Origin: Streptomyces flaveolus
GTDB lineage: Bacteria > Actinomycetota > Actinomycetes > Streptomycetales > Streptomycetaceae
Assembly (NCBI RefSeq): GCF_000716535.1
Contig: NZ_JNWV01000008.1
Span: forward strand, 124,001-188,000
DNA: 64,000 nucleotides
Direction: 5' to 3'
Shown: in pieces, positions 8,105 through 17,289 of the stretch
Numbering within the stretch: position 1 is the stretch's first letter
How the letters are laid out: each line of letters starts with the position of its first letter
Notes under the pieces: model-generated
The model's database searches: none
What the model was told of the DNA's origin: nothing
What the model saw: only the letters and a program-made list of their open reading frames with translations
Made by a program: the position numbers and the translations under genes

Positions 8105-9280
8105 ATGCGTACCACCGTCGGGATCATCGGGGCGGGGCCCGCGGGGCTGCTGCTCGCCCGGTTGCTGCACCGTGCCGGGATCGAGTCGGTCGTCCTGGAG
8201 AGCCGGGACCGGGCCTACGTCGAGCAGCGGCAGCGGGCCGGGATCCTGGAGCAGGGGACGGTCGACGTGCTGCGCGCCGCCGGGGCCGGGGAGCGGATGG
8301 ACCGGGAGGGGCTGCGGCACGACGGGATCGAGCTGCGGTTCGACCGGCGCCGGCACCGCGTCGACTTCCCCGCGCTCACCGGCGGGCGGTCCGTGACCGT
8401 CTACGCCCAGACCGAGGTCTGCAAGGACCTCATCGCGCTCCAGTCGAAGGAGGGCGGGCCGCTGCTCTTCGAGGCCGAGGCGCTGGGCGTGGAGGGGGCG
8501 GAGAGCGACCGGCCGCGGGTCCCCTTCCGGCACCAGGGGCGCGAGGACGTGCTGGAGTGCGACTACGTGGTCGGCTGCGACGGGTTTCGGGGGGTGGCCC
8601 GCCAGGCCTTCCCGGCCGGGGTCTCCCGGGTGTTCGAGCGGTCGTACCCCTACGCCTGGCTCGGCATCCTCGCCGACGTCGCGCCCTCGCACGACGAACT
8701 CGTCTACGCCCGCCACGAACGCGGCTTCGCCCTGCTGTCCATGCGGTCGCCGGCCGTCTCCCGGCTCTACCTCCAGGTGCCCGCGGGGACGGACGCCGAG
8801 GCGTGGAGCGACGAGGCGATCTGGGACGAGCTGGAGCGGCGGCTCGAGACGGACGACGGCTGGCGGCTGGAGCGCGGACCCGTCACCCAGAAGTCGGTCA
8901 CCCCCATGCGCTCCTTCGTGCACGAGCCGATGCGGCACGGCCGGCTCTTCCTCGCCGGCGACGCCGCCCACATCGTGCCGCCGACCGGCGCCAAGGGGCT
9001 GAACCTCGCCGTCGGTGACGTCGTGACCCTCGCCCGGGCCCTCGCCCACGAGAAGGAGACGGGCTCCCCGGACCTCCTCGACGCCTACTCCGCGACCTGT
9101 CTGCGCCGGGTCTGGCAGGCCGAGCGGTTCTCCTACGACATGACGACCCTGCTGCACCGCGCCCCGGACGCCACCGCCTTCGACGCCCGCCTCCAGCGGG
9201 CCCGGCTGGAGCGGATCGCCTCCTCCCGCGCCGCCGGGACCGACCTGGCCGAGGCGTACACAGGATTTCCGCTCGGTTAG
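8105..9280 (+). CDS. pobA: 4-hydroxybenzoate 3-monooxygenase
   Basis: 391-aa flavoprotein hydroxylase that converts 4-hydroxybenzoate to protocatechuate, the entry point to the beta-ketoadipate pathway. The N-terminal FAD fold is GIIGAGPAGLLLARLL (residues 6-21), followed by RDRAYVEQRQRAGILEQGT, typical of PobA. The second signature is DYVVGCDGFRG (about 158), and FAD ribityl binding is LFLAGDAAHIVPPTGAKGLN (about 280-300). The start follows AAGGAGA. An 8-bp inverted repeat (7990-7997 and 8016-8023) brackets a TTGACA upstream and may be an operator. No other catabolic gene is adjacent. Confidence 0.95.
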   Translation: MRTTVGIIGAGPAGLLLARLLHRAGIESVVLESRDRAYVEQRQRAGILEQGTVDVLRAAGAGERMDREGLRHDGIELRFDRRRHRVDFPALTGGRSVTVYAQTEVCKDLIALQSKEGGPLLFEAEALGVEGAESDRPRVPFRHQGREDVLECDYVVGCDGFRGVARQAFPAGVSRVFERSYPYAWLGILADVAPSHDELVYARHERGFALLSMRSPAVSRLYLQVPAGTDAEAWSDEAIWDELERRLETDDGWRLERGPVTQKSVTPMRSFVHEPMRHGRLFLAGDAAHIVPPTGAKGLNLAVGDVVTLARALAHEKETGSPDLLDAYSATCLRRVWQAERFSYDMTTLLHRAPDATAFDARLQRARLERIASSRAAGTDLAEAYTGFPLG

Positions 9281-9429
9281 CCGTCCGTCCATGGCCGGGA
9301 ATCAGTCGCCCGCGTAGCGTGTTGCGCAGCACGGCAGGGGAAAGATCCTCCTCAAGTATCATGGTCGATCCTTTGCCAATCCATTACTCTTGAGCCCAAG
9401 GCTGCGCTCGGCAGCCATGGAGGAGTGAA

Positions 9430-10284
9430 ATGAGGAGCAGCAACCCGGTCTTCTCGCGACGGGGGTTCAGCCGCGACAACGGCTACGCCGGCTTCAACAC
9501 CGCACCGCAGGCCGGGTACGCACAGGGCAACCCGTACGCGCAGAACCCGTACGCGCAGAACCCCTACGCACAGCAGGGCGTCGGCGCCCCGCCCCAGGCC
9601 CCGGCCACCACCGACCGGATGACCATGGACGACGTCGTCGTCCGCTCGGCCATCACGCTCGGCACGGTCGCCGTCGGCGCCGTCCTCGCCTGGGCCCTGC
9701 TGCCCGTCTCGGGCACCAGCTACGGCCTGGCCGTCGGCTCCGCGCTGATCGCCTTCGTCCTGGCGATGGTCCAGAGCTTCAAGCGCAGCCCGTCGCCCGC
9801 GCTGATCCTCGGGTACGCCGCCTTCGAGGGCGTCTTCCTCGGCGTCCTCAGCGAGATGTACAACAGCCGCTGGAGCGGCGCGCCCTTCCAGGCCGTGCTC
9901 GGCACGATGGCCGTCTCGGGCGCGACCCTGCTCATCTACAAGGCCGGCTGGATCCGCGTCACCGCCCGCTACGCCCGTATCGGCCTCGCCATCGCGATGG
10001 CCTTCCTGGTGGTCACGGCGGTCAACCTGCTGCTGGTCGTCTTCGGTGTCGCCGAAAACGGCGGACTGCGCAGCTTCGGCCCGCTCGGCGCGATCGTCGG
10101 CATCATCGCGATCATCCTCGGCGCGTTCTTCCTGACCCTCGACTTCAAGCAGATCGAGGACGGCATCGCCTACGGCGCCCCGCGCAACGAGGCCTGGCTC
10201 GCCGCGTTCGGCCTCACCCTGACCCTGGTGTGGATCTACGTGGAGATGCTGCGGCTGGTGGCGATCTTCAGCAGCAACGACTAG
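9430..10284 (+). CDS. Bax inhibitor-1/YccA family membrane protein
   Basis: 284 aa. A soluble N-terminus of about 65 residues is rich in Tyr/Gln/Pro and carries three NPYAQ repeats (about 37-51). Seven predicted TM helices follow, with the BI-1/YccA pattern AFEGVFLGVLSEMYNS (about 138) and the C-terminal charged GAPRNEAWLAAFGLTL segment. Family members are proposed Ca2+ leak channels or modulators of FtsH-type proteases; the role in Streptomyces is unknown. ATG 9430 follows GGAGGAGTGAA, an ideal ribosome-binding site. The perfect hairpin after the stop suggests a single-gene unit. Confidence 0.9.
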   Translation: MRSSNPVFSRRGFSRDNGYAGFNTAPQAGYAQGNPYAQNPYAQNPYAQQGVGAPPQAPATTDRMTMDDVVVRSAITLGTVAVGAVLAWALLPVSGTSYGLAVGSALIAFVLAMVQSFKRSPSPALILGYAAFEGVFLGVLSEMYNSRWSGAPFQAVLGTMAVSGATLLIYKAGWIRVTARYARIGLAIAMAFLVVTAVNLLLVVFGVAENGGLRSFGPLGAIVGIIAIILGAFFLTLDFKQIEDGIAYGAPRNEAWLAAFGLTLTLVWIYVEMLRLVAIFSSND

Positions 10285-10302
10285 CGCCGACGCCGGTCGT
10301 GG

Positions 10303-10333
10303 CAGGGCCCCGGGCGATCCGCCCGGGGCCCTG
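10303..10333. terminator. Terminator between BI-1 gene and DUF4287 gene
   Basis: CAGGGCCCCGGGCG-ATC-CGCCCGGGGCCCTG, a perfect 14-bp stem with a 3-base loop. It lies between convergent genes and probably works both ways. Confidence 0.85.
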
Positions 10334-10339
10334 TGCCGT

Positions 10340-10570
10340 TCAGAGCAGCTTGCGCGCTGCCCTCCTCAGGTCGTACTCGTGCACGATCGCCTTGGCGTGG
10401 CCGTACGCCAGGTCGTACTCGTGCCGGAGCCAGCTGACCTTCTCCTCGAAGCGGAAGAGTGCCGGGCCTTCTTCGACGGTGCGCAGCCAGTCGGAGACTT
10501 CACGACCGGTGCAGTGGGGGATGCGGGCGAGCAGATTGCGGTGGGTCTCCTCGGAGAAGACGTGGGACAT
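10340..10570 (-). CDS. Small DUF4287-type protein
   Basis: 76 aa. The segment EEKVSWLRHEYDLAYGHA followed by KAIVHEYD is the conserved core of DUF4287, usually WLK-x-E-x-LGxGHAxAIV. There is no signal peptide or TM helix. ATG 10570 was chosen because the protein then matches the domain from its start; upstream codons in this frame are not domain-like. Function unknown. It ends just after the terminator it shares with the BI-1 gene. Confidence 0.75.
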   Translation of the reverse strand: MSHVFSEETHRNLLARIPHCTGREVSDWLRTVEEGPALFRFEEKVSWLRHEYDLAYGHAKAIVHEYDLRRAARKLL

Positions 10571-10669
10571 CGGCGCCTCCGAACGCAAAGGGGATGTAAG
10601 CCGGTCCTTCACGTCACCGTGCCTGAGCGTTCGCGTATTGGCAACAGTGCGGGGCGTTACGCTCGGCGG

Positions 10670-10981
10670 GTGGTTGATACGACGCCCTTGACCCAAGCAG
10701 TGGAGCACTTCGCCGACCGGTTGCGGGCGGCACCGCAGAGCCGGCTCCAACGGAGCGCCGCCGCCGAGGCCCTGGCCCTGGCCCGGGAGCTCTCCCGGCG
10801 GGCCCAGCTCATCGAGGAGCCGGGGTGTGAGCCCCGGCAGATGCCGGACGCGGGGATGTTCGCCGCGGCGGATCAGATTCTGGTGGCCGCGCACGACCTC
10901 GCGGTCGTCCTGCGGAACGAGGACCAGGTCGCCGAGGCCGTGCTGTTGGTGGAGGAGGCGCGCAAGCGGGCGGGGGTCTGA
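10670..10981 (+). CDS. Conserved hypothetical protein (103 aa, helical)
   Basis: Starts at GTG 10670 (VVDTTPLTQAVEHFADRL). It is mostly helical and rich in Ala/Leu/Glu/Arg, with no TM segment and no catalytic motif that I recognise. An upstream start in the same frame would overlap the divergent DUF4287 gene completely, so the short form is preferred. It is convergent with the next gene, 9 bases away. Small proteins of this type are conserved in Streptomyces; function unknown. Confidence 0.65.
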   Translation: MVDTTPLTQAVEHFADRLRAAPQSRLQRSAAAEALALARELSRRAQLIEEPGCEPRQMPDAGMFAAADQILVAAHDLAVVLRNEDQVAEAVLLVEEARKRAGV

Positions 10982-10990
10982 CGTCAACCG

Positions 10991-11788
10991 TCAGAGGGAC
11001 GCGATCACCCTGTCGGCCAGGATGTACACCGTCTCCTCGCCGCACGCGAACGTCAGGGTGTACGCCCCGGAGATGCCCGAGCCGCCCAGGAGGTACGGGC
11101 TCTCGCCGGACTCCAGGGCCCTCGCCAGGCGTTCCGCCGTCTCGCGGTGGCCCGGGGTCATGCACAGGGTGGTGCCGTCGGCGAAGACGTAGACGTCGAG
11201 CGTGCCGAGCGGGCCGGGGCGGACGTCGGACAGTTCGACGCGCTCGGCGGCCAGCTCCTCCAGCGTGGTGACGGTGCGTTCGTGGTCGTTGACGGCCGGC
11301 GACTGCACCGGGACGAAGTCGGGGTGCGAGGGGTGCCGGCGGCGGGCCGCGGCCAGCTCCGGGGACTCCCCGGCGAACTCGTCGGCGTCGGCGCCCGGCT
11401 CGGCCACCGGCTCCAGCGGCTCCATTCCCGCGAAGTCCGCCTGGCGGGGCAGGAACACGTCGATCTCCGGCAGGCCGTACAGGGAAGGCGTGTCGGAGGC
11501 GTCACGGGCCTCCTGCGCCGCCCAGAAGGCGCGCGCCTCGGCCAGTTCGCGCTCCCGTTCCTCGGCGAGCGCCTCGGCCACGGCCGCGCGTATCCGGTCG
11601 GCGTCGGCCGTGGTGCGGGCGTTCGGCAGGAGGGCGCGCGTCGTGGCCGCCTGGCCGTCGGCGAGCTGCCGCTGCAGCTCGGTGAGCTGGCGGCGCAGCT
11701 TCAGCACGGTGCGCAGGACGGCGACACCCACGGCGCCGGTGGCTGCCGTGGTGAGCAGCAGGGCGATCGGCATGGCGCTCACTGACAT
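10991..11788 (-). CDS. Hypothetical membrane-anchored protein
   Basis: 265 aa. One N-terminal TM helix (AMPIALLLTTAATGAVGVAVLRTV, about 5-28) is followed by a coiled-coil-like region of about 80 residues rich in Arg/Glu/Ala (LRRQLTELQRQLADGQ; AEALAEERERELAEARAFW). A C-terminal globular domain of about 100 residues contains DVYVFADGTTLCMTPGHRET. Start is ATG 11788, or Met6 at 11773. No family recognised. The topology suggests a cytoplasmic domain tethered to the membrane by a helical stalk. Confidence 0.75.
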   Translation of the reverse strand: MSVSAMPIALLLTTAATGAVGVAVLRTVLKLRRQLTELQRQLADGQAATTRALLPNARTTADADRIRAAVAEALAEERERELAEARAFWAAQEARDASDTPSLYGLPEIDVFLPRQADFAGMEPLEPVAEPGADADEFAGESPELAAARRRHPSHPDFVPVQSPAVNDHERTVTTLEELAAERVELSDVRPGPLGTLDVYVFADGTTLCMTPGHRETAERLARALESGESPYLLGGSGISGAYTLTFACGEETVYILADRVIASL

Positions 11789-11986
11789 ACTCCCGGTTCA
11801 AAGTCGACCCCCGACTTCCTACATCAGCTTGAAGGGCGGACTAACCAGCTGTCAGTGCGTAACGTCACGAAACGGACAGGACTTTGCATTCGTGGTTTCG
11901 TCGTGCGCCATGCTGACCCGCGCTGACCTGCACCGATGTGCCTGGCGAGCGAGATAGGTCACATCCTGGGGGAGATTGGATCACGA

Positions 11987-12026
11987 AAAGGCCCAGAACC
12001 GTGGATTTTCCTGGGTTCTGGGCCCT
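11987..12026 (-). terminator. Rho-independent-type terminator after thiolase gene
   Basis: GGCCCAGAACC / GGTTCTGGGCC, an 11-bp stem flanked by AAAAG on one side and CCCTT on the other. Read leftward, the stem is followed by CCTTTT. It lies 40 bases beyond the thiolase stop. Confidence 0.8.
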
Positions 12027-12065
12027 TCTGCGACGTAACGTGCGTGACCCGCTACGGACGGTGTG

Positions 12066-13289
12066 TCAGCTCAGGCGCTCGATGACCATTGCCATGCCCT
12101 GCCCGCCGCCGACGCACATCGTCTCCAGGCCGAACTGCTTGTCGTGCCACTGAAGCGAGTTGATGAGCGTTCCGGTGATGCGGGCGCCGGTCATGCCGAA
12201 GGGGTGGCCGACGGCGATGGCGCCGCCGTTGACGTTCAGCTTGTCGAGGTCGATGCCGAGGTCACGGTACGACGGGATCACCTGGGCGGCGAAGGCCTCG
12301 TTGATCTCGACCAGGTCGATGTCGTCGATGGTCAGGCCGGCGCGCCGGAGTGCCTGCTTGCTCGCCTCCACCGGGCCGAGGCCCATGATCTCCGGGGAGA
12401 GGCCGGAGACACCGGTGGACACGATCCGGGCGAGCGGGGTCAGGCCCAGGTCGCGGGCCTTGGTGTCGGACATGATGACGAGCGCGGCGGCGCCGTCGTT
12501 CAGCGGGCAGCAGTTGCCGGCCGTCACGAGTCCGTCCGGGCGGAAGACCGGCTTCAGGCCCTGCACGGCCTCCAAAGTGACGCCGGCGCGCGGGCCGTCG
12601 TCCTTGCTGACCACCGTGCCGTCGGGAAGGGTCACCGGGGTGATCTCGCGCTCCCAGAAGCCGTTCTTGATGGCCTCCTCGGCGAGGTTCTGCGAGCGGA
12701 CGCCGAACTCGTCCATCTCCTGGCGGGTGACGCCCTTCCAGCGGGCCAGGTTCTCGGCGGTCTGGCCCATCGCGATGTAGGGGTCGGGCAGCAGGCCGTC
12801 CTCGCGCGGGTCGTGCCAGCTGGTGCCCTCCTGCTGGGCGACGGACGCGGTGCGGGCCTCGGCCTCGGCGAACAGCGGGTTGTGCGTGTCCGGCAGGCCG
12901 TCGGAGCTGCCCTTGACGAAGCGGGAGACCGTCTCGACGCCGGCCGAGATGAACACGTCGCCCTCACCGGCCTTGATGGCGTGCAGCGCCATGCGGGAGG
13001 TCTGCAGCGAGGAGGAGCAGTAGCGGGTGACCGTGCAGCCCGGCAGGTGGTCCATGCCCATCTGCACGGCGACGATCCGGCCGAGGTTGTGGCCCTGCTC
13101 GCCGCCGGGGAGACCGCAGCCGAGCATCAGGTCGTCGATGTCCCTGGGGTCCAGCTCGGGGATCTTGGCGAGCGCCGCCTGGATGATCGTGGCGGTGAGG
13201 TCGTCGGGGCGCAGGTCCTTCAGGGAGCCCTTGTTCGCGCGGCCGATGGGGGAGCGGGCGGTCGAGACGATCACGGCTTCGGGCATCAC
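12066..13289 (-). CDS. Acetyl-CoA C-acyltransferase (thiolase, FadA-like)
   Basis: 407 aa, full length. Catalyses thiolytic cleavage of 3-ketoacyl-CoA in fatty-acid beta-oxidation, or the reverse condensation. The acyl-accepting cysteine is in VTRYCSSSLQTSRMA (about residue 92), where many thiolases have N-x-x-C-x-S-G. The second signature is NGGAIAVGHPFGMTGARI (about 355, active-site His), and the last is CVGGGQGMAMV (active-site Cys, near 397). ATG 13289 has a weak upstream GGAG (GGAGCC). The region upstream contains an AAGCGCTT palindrome (13391-13398), a candidate repressor site. Confidence 0.94.
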   Translation of the reverse strand: MMPEAVIVSTARSPIGRANKGSLKDLRPDDLTATIIQAALAKIPELDPRDIDDLMLGCGLPGGEQGHNLGRIVAVQMGMDHLPGCTVTRYCSSSLQTSRMALHAIKAGEGDVFISAGVETVSRFVKGSSDGLPDTHNPLFAEAEARTASVAQQEGTSWHDPREDGLLPDPYIAMGQTAENLARWKGVTRQEMDEFGVRSQNLAEEAIKNGFWEREITPVTLPDGTVVSKDDGPRAGVTLEAVQGLKPVFRPDGLVTAGNCCPLNDGAAALVIMSDTKARDLGLTPLARIVSTGVSGLSPEIMGLGPVEASKQALRRAGLTIDDIDLVEINEAFAAQVIPSYRDLGIDLDKLNVNGGAIAVGHPFGMTGARITGTLINSLQWHDKQFGLETMCVGGGQGMAMVIERLS

Positions 13290-13440
13290 GGCTCCAGTGG
13301 CGGATTTTTTCGTGCAGGGCAGGTGGGAAGTTACCCGGACGTAGGGGCCAGGTCACCGGTGTCGCGGTGTGACACTGGCCGCAATTGTCTAAGCGCTTGC
13401 TTGGTGAGCCTCGCTCCGACGGTTCGACCGCGGAGGGCGG

Positions 13441-14460
13441 TCAGAACGACGGGGTCGCCGGCTCGGCCTCCGGTACCCGGCGCCGGCGCCTCCGCTTGAG
13501 CAGCGCCCACGGCCCCCGCGGCCCCGTCGGCATGGCCGCCGTCACCTCGGTGCCGGCCTCCGACGCGGCCTCGGCCGCCGCACGGGCCACCGGCAGGAAC
13601 CCCTCGTGGCGCGACACGTCCGGCCGGTCCTCCTCCGCCGGCCACAGGCCCAGCGCCGCGCACACCGTGGGCAGGACGGCCATGGCCGCGGTCGCGTAGC
13701 CCTCGGCCGAGGGGTGGTAGTTGTCCGGCCCGAACAGCTCCCGCGGATTCGCCTCGAACTCGGGGCCGAGCAGGTCGCCCAGCGACACCGTGCGCCCGCC
13801 CTGTTCCACCACCCCGATCGTCTGGGCCGCCGCGAGCTGCCGGGACGCCCGCCGGGCCAGCCAGCGCAGCGGCTGCTGCACCGGCTCGATCGTGCCGAGG
13901 TCGGGACAGGTGCCGACCACCACCTCGGCGCCGGCCGTGCGCAGCCGTCGTACCGCCGCCGACAGGTGCCGTACCGAGCGGGTCGGGGGCATCCGGTGGG
14001 TCACGTCGTTCGCGCCGACCATGATCACGCAGATGTCCGGGACGGGGGTCGGCGCGGACAGCACCAGCGCGACCTGGCGGTCCAGGTCGTCCGACCGGGC
14101 GCCCGGCACCGCCACGTTCCGCAGCTCCACCGGGCGTTCCGCCACCGCCGCCAGCCCGGAGGCCAGCAGCGCCCCCGGGGTCTGGCCGGCCCGGTGCACG
14201 CCCTGTCCCGCCGCCGTGGAATCGCCGAGCATGGTCAGACGGAGCGGCGGTTCACCGGGGATGTCGTACGCGTGCCCGTACACGCCGTCGGCCACCGGCA
14301 CCCGCCCGCCGCTGCCGTTGCCCACATGGCGCCGCGCCAGTCGCACCTCCGCCAGCACCAGGCCGACGACGGCCGCGCCGATGAGCCCGGCCCCGCCCCC
14401 GCCGTACGCCGCCCCGGCCGCGATGCGCCGGGCCACCCGTGCCCTCGACATCCTCGTCAT
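13441..14460 (-). CDS. SGNH/GDSL-type esterase, membrane-anchored
   Basis: 339 aa. The N-terminal TM anchor is GGGGAGLIGAAVVGLVLAEV (about 19-38). A serine esterase of the SGNH superfamily follows: block I is TMLGDSTAAGQGV with the nucleophile Ser, block III is IMVGANDVTHR, and the Asp-His pair is in PDNYHPSAEGYA near the C-terminus. It therefore acts outside the membrane as a lipase, acylhydrolase or deacetylase on an unknown ester. Starts at ATG 14460 or 14451 are both possible. It is divergent from the cystathionine synthase gene. Confidence 0.88.
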   Translation of the reverse strand: MTRMSRARVARRIAAGAAYGGGGAGLIGAAVVGLVLAEVRLARRHVGNGSGGRVPVADGVYGHAYDIPGEPPLRLTMLGDSTAAGQGVHRAGQTPGALLASGLAAVAERPVELRNVAVPGARSDDLDRQVALVLSAPTPVPDICVIMVGANDVTHRMPPTRSVRHLSAAVRRLRTAGAEVVVGTCPDLGTIEPVQQPLRWLARRASRQLAAAQTIGVVEQGGRTVSLGDLLGPEFEANPRELFGPDNYHPSAEGYATAAMAVLPTVCAALGLWPAEEDRPDVSRHEGFLPVARAAAEAASEAGTEVTAAMPTGPRGPWALLKRRRRRRVPEAEPATPSF

Positions 14461-14617
14461 GCGTCGCCGCCACCTCCTCGTAGCCGTACCCACTCCTTGC
14501 CCCGTACGGACCGTGCGCCAATCTCGACGGGGAGTGAAGGACCGCCCGCGCCACACCGCTGGCCTTAGGCTGGCGGCACCACTACGAACAGTTCTTTTGC
14601 AGCGACCGGAGACAACG

Positions 14618-16009
14618 GTGCGATACCACGACTCGATGATCAGCCTCGTCGGCAACACCCCGCTGGTGCGGCTCAACAACGTGACCCAGGGCATCCAGGC
14701 GACCGTCCTGGCCAAGGTGGAGTACTTCAACCCGGGCGGTTCCGTGAAGGACCGCATCGCCCTGCGCATGATCGAGGCCGCGGAGCAGAGCGGGGAGCTG
14801 AAGCCGGGCGGCACGATCGTCGAGCCGACGAGTGGCAACACCGGCGTGGGACTCGCCATCGTGGCCCAGCAGAAGGGCTACAAGTGCATCTTCGTGTGCC
14901 CGGACAAGGTGAGCACCGACAAGATCAACGTGTTGCGCGCGTACGGCGCCGAGGTGGTCGTGTGCCCGACCGCCGTGGCCCCGGAGCACCCCGACTCGTA
15001 CTACAACGTCTCCGACCGGCTGGTGCGCGAGACGCCCGGCGCCTGGAAGCCCGACCAGTACTCCAACCCCAACAACCCGCTCTCGCACTATCACTCGACC
15101 GGCCCCGAGCTGTGGGAGCAGACCGAGGGGAGGATCACCCACTTCGTGGCGGGCGTCGGCACCGGCGGCACCATCTCCGGCACCGGCCGCTACCTGAAGG
15201 AGGCCAGCCAGGGCAAGGTGAAGGTCATCGGCGCCGACCCCGAGGGCTCCGTGTACTCCGGCGGCTCCGGGCGGCCGTACCTGGTCGAGGGCGTCGGTGA
15301 GGACTTCTGGCCGACCGCCTACGACCGCACCGTCGCGGACGAGATCGTCGCCGTCTCCGACAAGGACTCGTTCCAGATGACCCGCCGGCTGGCCAAGGAG
15401 GAGGGCCTGCTGGTGGGCGGCTCCTGCGGCATGGCCGTCGTGGCCGCGCTGAAGGTCGCCGAGCGGCTCGGCCCGGACGACGTGGTGGTCGTGCTCCTGC
15501 CCGACAGCGGCCGCGGCTACCTCAGCAAGATCTTCAACGACGAGTGGATGGCCGACTACGGCTTCCTGGAGGACGAGGGCCCCAGCGCCCGCGTCGGCGA
15601 CGTCCTGAGCCACAAGGCGGGCGGCTCCATCCCGTCCCTGGTGCACATGCACCCGGAGGAGACCGTCGGCCAGGCCATCGAGGTGCTGCGCGAGTACGGC
15701 GTCTCGCAGATGCCCGTCGTCAAGCCGGGCGCCGGTCACCCGGACGTGATGGCCGCCGAGGTCGTCGGCTCGGTCGTGGAACGGGAACTGCTCGACGCCC
15801 TGTTCAGCAAGCGGGCCTCGCTGGAGGACCCGCTGGAGAAGCACATGTGCGCCCCGCTGCCCCAGGTCGGCTCCGGCGAGCCGGTCGGCGACCTGATGCA
15901 GGTGCTGGGTTCGGCGGACGCCGCGATCGTGCTGGTCGAGGGCAAGCCGACCGGTGTGGTCAGCCGGCAGGACCTGCTGGCCTTCCTGGCCAAGGGCGGC
16001 ACCAAGTAG
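14618..16009 (+). CDS. cbs: Cystathionine beta-synthase
   Basis: 463 aa. PLP enzyme joining serine and homocysteine to cystathionine (reverse transsulfuration). The PLP-binding Lys is in NPGGSVKDRIAL (about 42). The substrate loop is EPTSGNTGVG (about 69), and the phosphate loop is GTGGTISGTG (about 180). Two CBS domains make up the C-terminal 125 residues (HPEETVGQAIEVLREYGVSQ; GEPVGDLMQVLGSADAAIVL), a regulatory module usually binding adenosyl ligands. There is no N-terminal heme domain. GTG 14618 is preceded by GGAG at suitable spacing. A cysteine synthase would lack the CBS domains. Confidence 0.94.
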   Translation: MRYHDSMISLVGNTPLVRLNNVTQGIQATVLAKVEYFNPGGSVKDRIALRMIEAAEQSGELKPGGTIVEPTSGNTGVGLAIVAQQKGYKCIFVCPDKVSTDKINVLRAYGAEVVVCPTAVAPEHPDSYYNVSDRLVRETPGAWKPDQYSNPNNPLSHYHSTGPELWEQTEGRITHFVAGVGTGGTISGTGRYLKEASQGKVKVIGADPEGSVYSGGSGRPYLVEGVGEDFWPTAYDRTVADEIVAVSDKDSFQMTRRLAKEEGLLVGGSCGMAVVAALKVAERLGPDDVVVVLLPDSGRGYLSKIFNDEWMADYGFLEDEGPSARVGDVLSHKAGGSIPSLVHMHPEETVGQAIEVLREYGVSQMPVVKPGAGHPDVMAAEVVGSVVERELLDALFSKRASLEDPLEKHMCAPLPQVGSGEPVGDLMQVLGSADAAIVLVEGKPTGVVSRQDLLAFLAKGGTK

Positions 16010-16298
16010 CCGACTTCGGCGAGGGTCGGGGTTCGCGGAAGGTGTACGAGCGTGTCACGTGCACGCAGCACCGGCTTAACACGAGTCCGGCAGATTGGTG
16101 GGTGTCGGCAGGGGTGGGAGCGGCTCCCCGCCCAGGCCGGCGCCGAACGGCGCCAAGGACCTCCGGAGCGGCTCCCGGACCTCCATGGACGCCACGGACG
16201 CGCAAGCCCGGCCCTGACCCGGCCCGCGTCCCTCGCGGGGACCGCCGTCGTCCCGCCCCCCGGAAACGGGGGTGCGGCGGTCCCCGCGCACACTCTTC

Positions 16299-17144
16299 TC
16301 AGCGGGTGGTGCTCGATGCCCAACTGCCCAGCAGCGCCAGCCGCTCCGCCGTCTCCGAACCCGGCTCCGGCGTGTACACCACGATCGTCTGCTCCGGGTC
16401 CGCCGGGATCGTCAGGGTCTCGTAGGGCAGGGTCAGCAGGCCCGCGACCGGGTGCCGTACCTTCTTCACGCCGAACGCGCACTCACGGACCTCGTGGTCC
16501 GTCCACAGCCGGCGGAAGTCCTCGCTCTTCATGGTCAGTTCGCCGACCAGCGCGCACAGGGCGGGGTCGTCGGCGTACCGGCCCGCCAGCAGCCTGAGCT
16601 GGGCCACCGTCTGCGCGGCCACCGCCGTCCACTCGGGGTACAGCTCCCGGGAGGCCGGGTCGAGGAAGACCAGCCGGGGGACGTTCCGCTCGGCCGGCGC
16701 CAGGCGGCCGAAGCCGCCCACCGCGTCGCCGAGCGCGTTCCAGGCGAGCACGTCCATGCGGCGGCCCAGCACGAACGCCGGGCTGTGCTCCATGCCGTCG
16801 AGGAGGATCTGCACGCCGGGGCGGACGCGGGGCGCGGCGGCCGGCTTCCGCCGCTGCCGGCCGGGGCGCGCCACCGTACGCAGGTACGCGTGCTCCGTCT
16901 CGTCCAGCCGCAGCACCCGGGCGACGGCGTCCAGCACGGCGTCGCTCACGCTCGTGCCCCGGCCCTGCTCCAGCCGGATGTAGTAGTCGACGCTCACGCC
17001 CGCGAGCTGGGCCACCTCCTCGCGGCGCAGGCCCGGCACCCGGCGCCGCCCGTGCGCGGGCAGTCCGACCTCCTCCGGCCGGATGCGGGCGCGGCGCGAG
17101 CGAAGGAAGTCGCCCACCTCTGCTTCGGTCCAGTCCCCGTCCAT
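16299..17144 (-). CDS. XRE-family regulator with MmyB-type ligand-binding domain
   Basis: 281 aa. The N-terminal helix-turn-helix (about 8-75) contains RRVPGLRREEVAQLAGVSVDYYIRLEQGRG, the hallmark of actinobacterial MmyB-type regulators. The C-terminal MmyB domain (about 105-270) includes DVLAWNALGDAV and DFRRLWTDHEVRE. These proteins are thought to bind a fatty-acid-like ligand and usually repress the divergent oxidoreductase gene. Here the divergent neighbour is an SDR, 145 bp away, a classic regulator/target pair. Confidence 0.9.
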   Translation of the reverse strand: MDGDWTEAEVGDFLRSRRARIRPEEVGLPAHGRRRVPGLRREEVAQLAGVSVDYYIRLEQGRGTSVSDAVLDAVARVLRLDETEHAYLRTVARPGRQRRKPAAAPRVRPGVQILLDGMEHSPAFVLGRRMDVLAWNALGDAVGGFGRLAPAERNVPRLVFLDPASRELYPEWTAVAAQTVAQLRLLAGRYADDPALCALVGELTMKSEDFRRLWTDHEVRECAFGVKKVRHPVAGLLTLPYETLTIPADPEQTIVVYTPEPGSETAERLALLGSWASSTTR

Positions 17145-17289
17145 ACGCCGATCGTAGGCGAGCGGTGGCCGTCCATCCTGGTACTGGCATACCCAGGAAA
17201 AGCGGATCCCTGGGCACGGCGGCCGGACGCGACGACAGTGGTGTCGGCCGCCGGGGAGCCTCCCCGGCCGATCCATCGAGGGAGCACCC

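Noticed and set aside
7712..9292. Minus-strand 526-codon frame over bldA and pobA
   Set aside because: It is antisense to pobA and runs through the tRNA; the translation has no recognisable domain.
16010..16298. Possible small gene between cbs and the XRE regulator
   Set aside because: Frames here are short, without ribosome-binding site or domain. It is the 3' region of two convergent genes.
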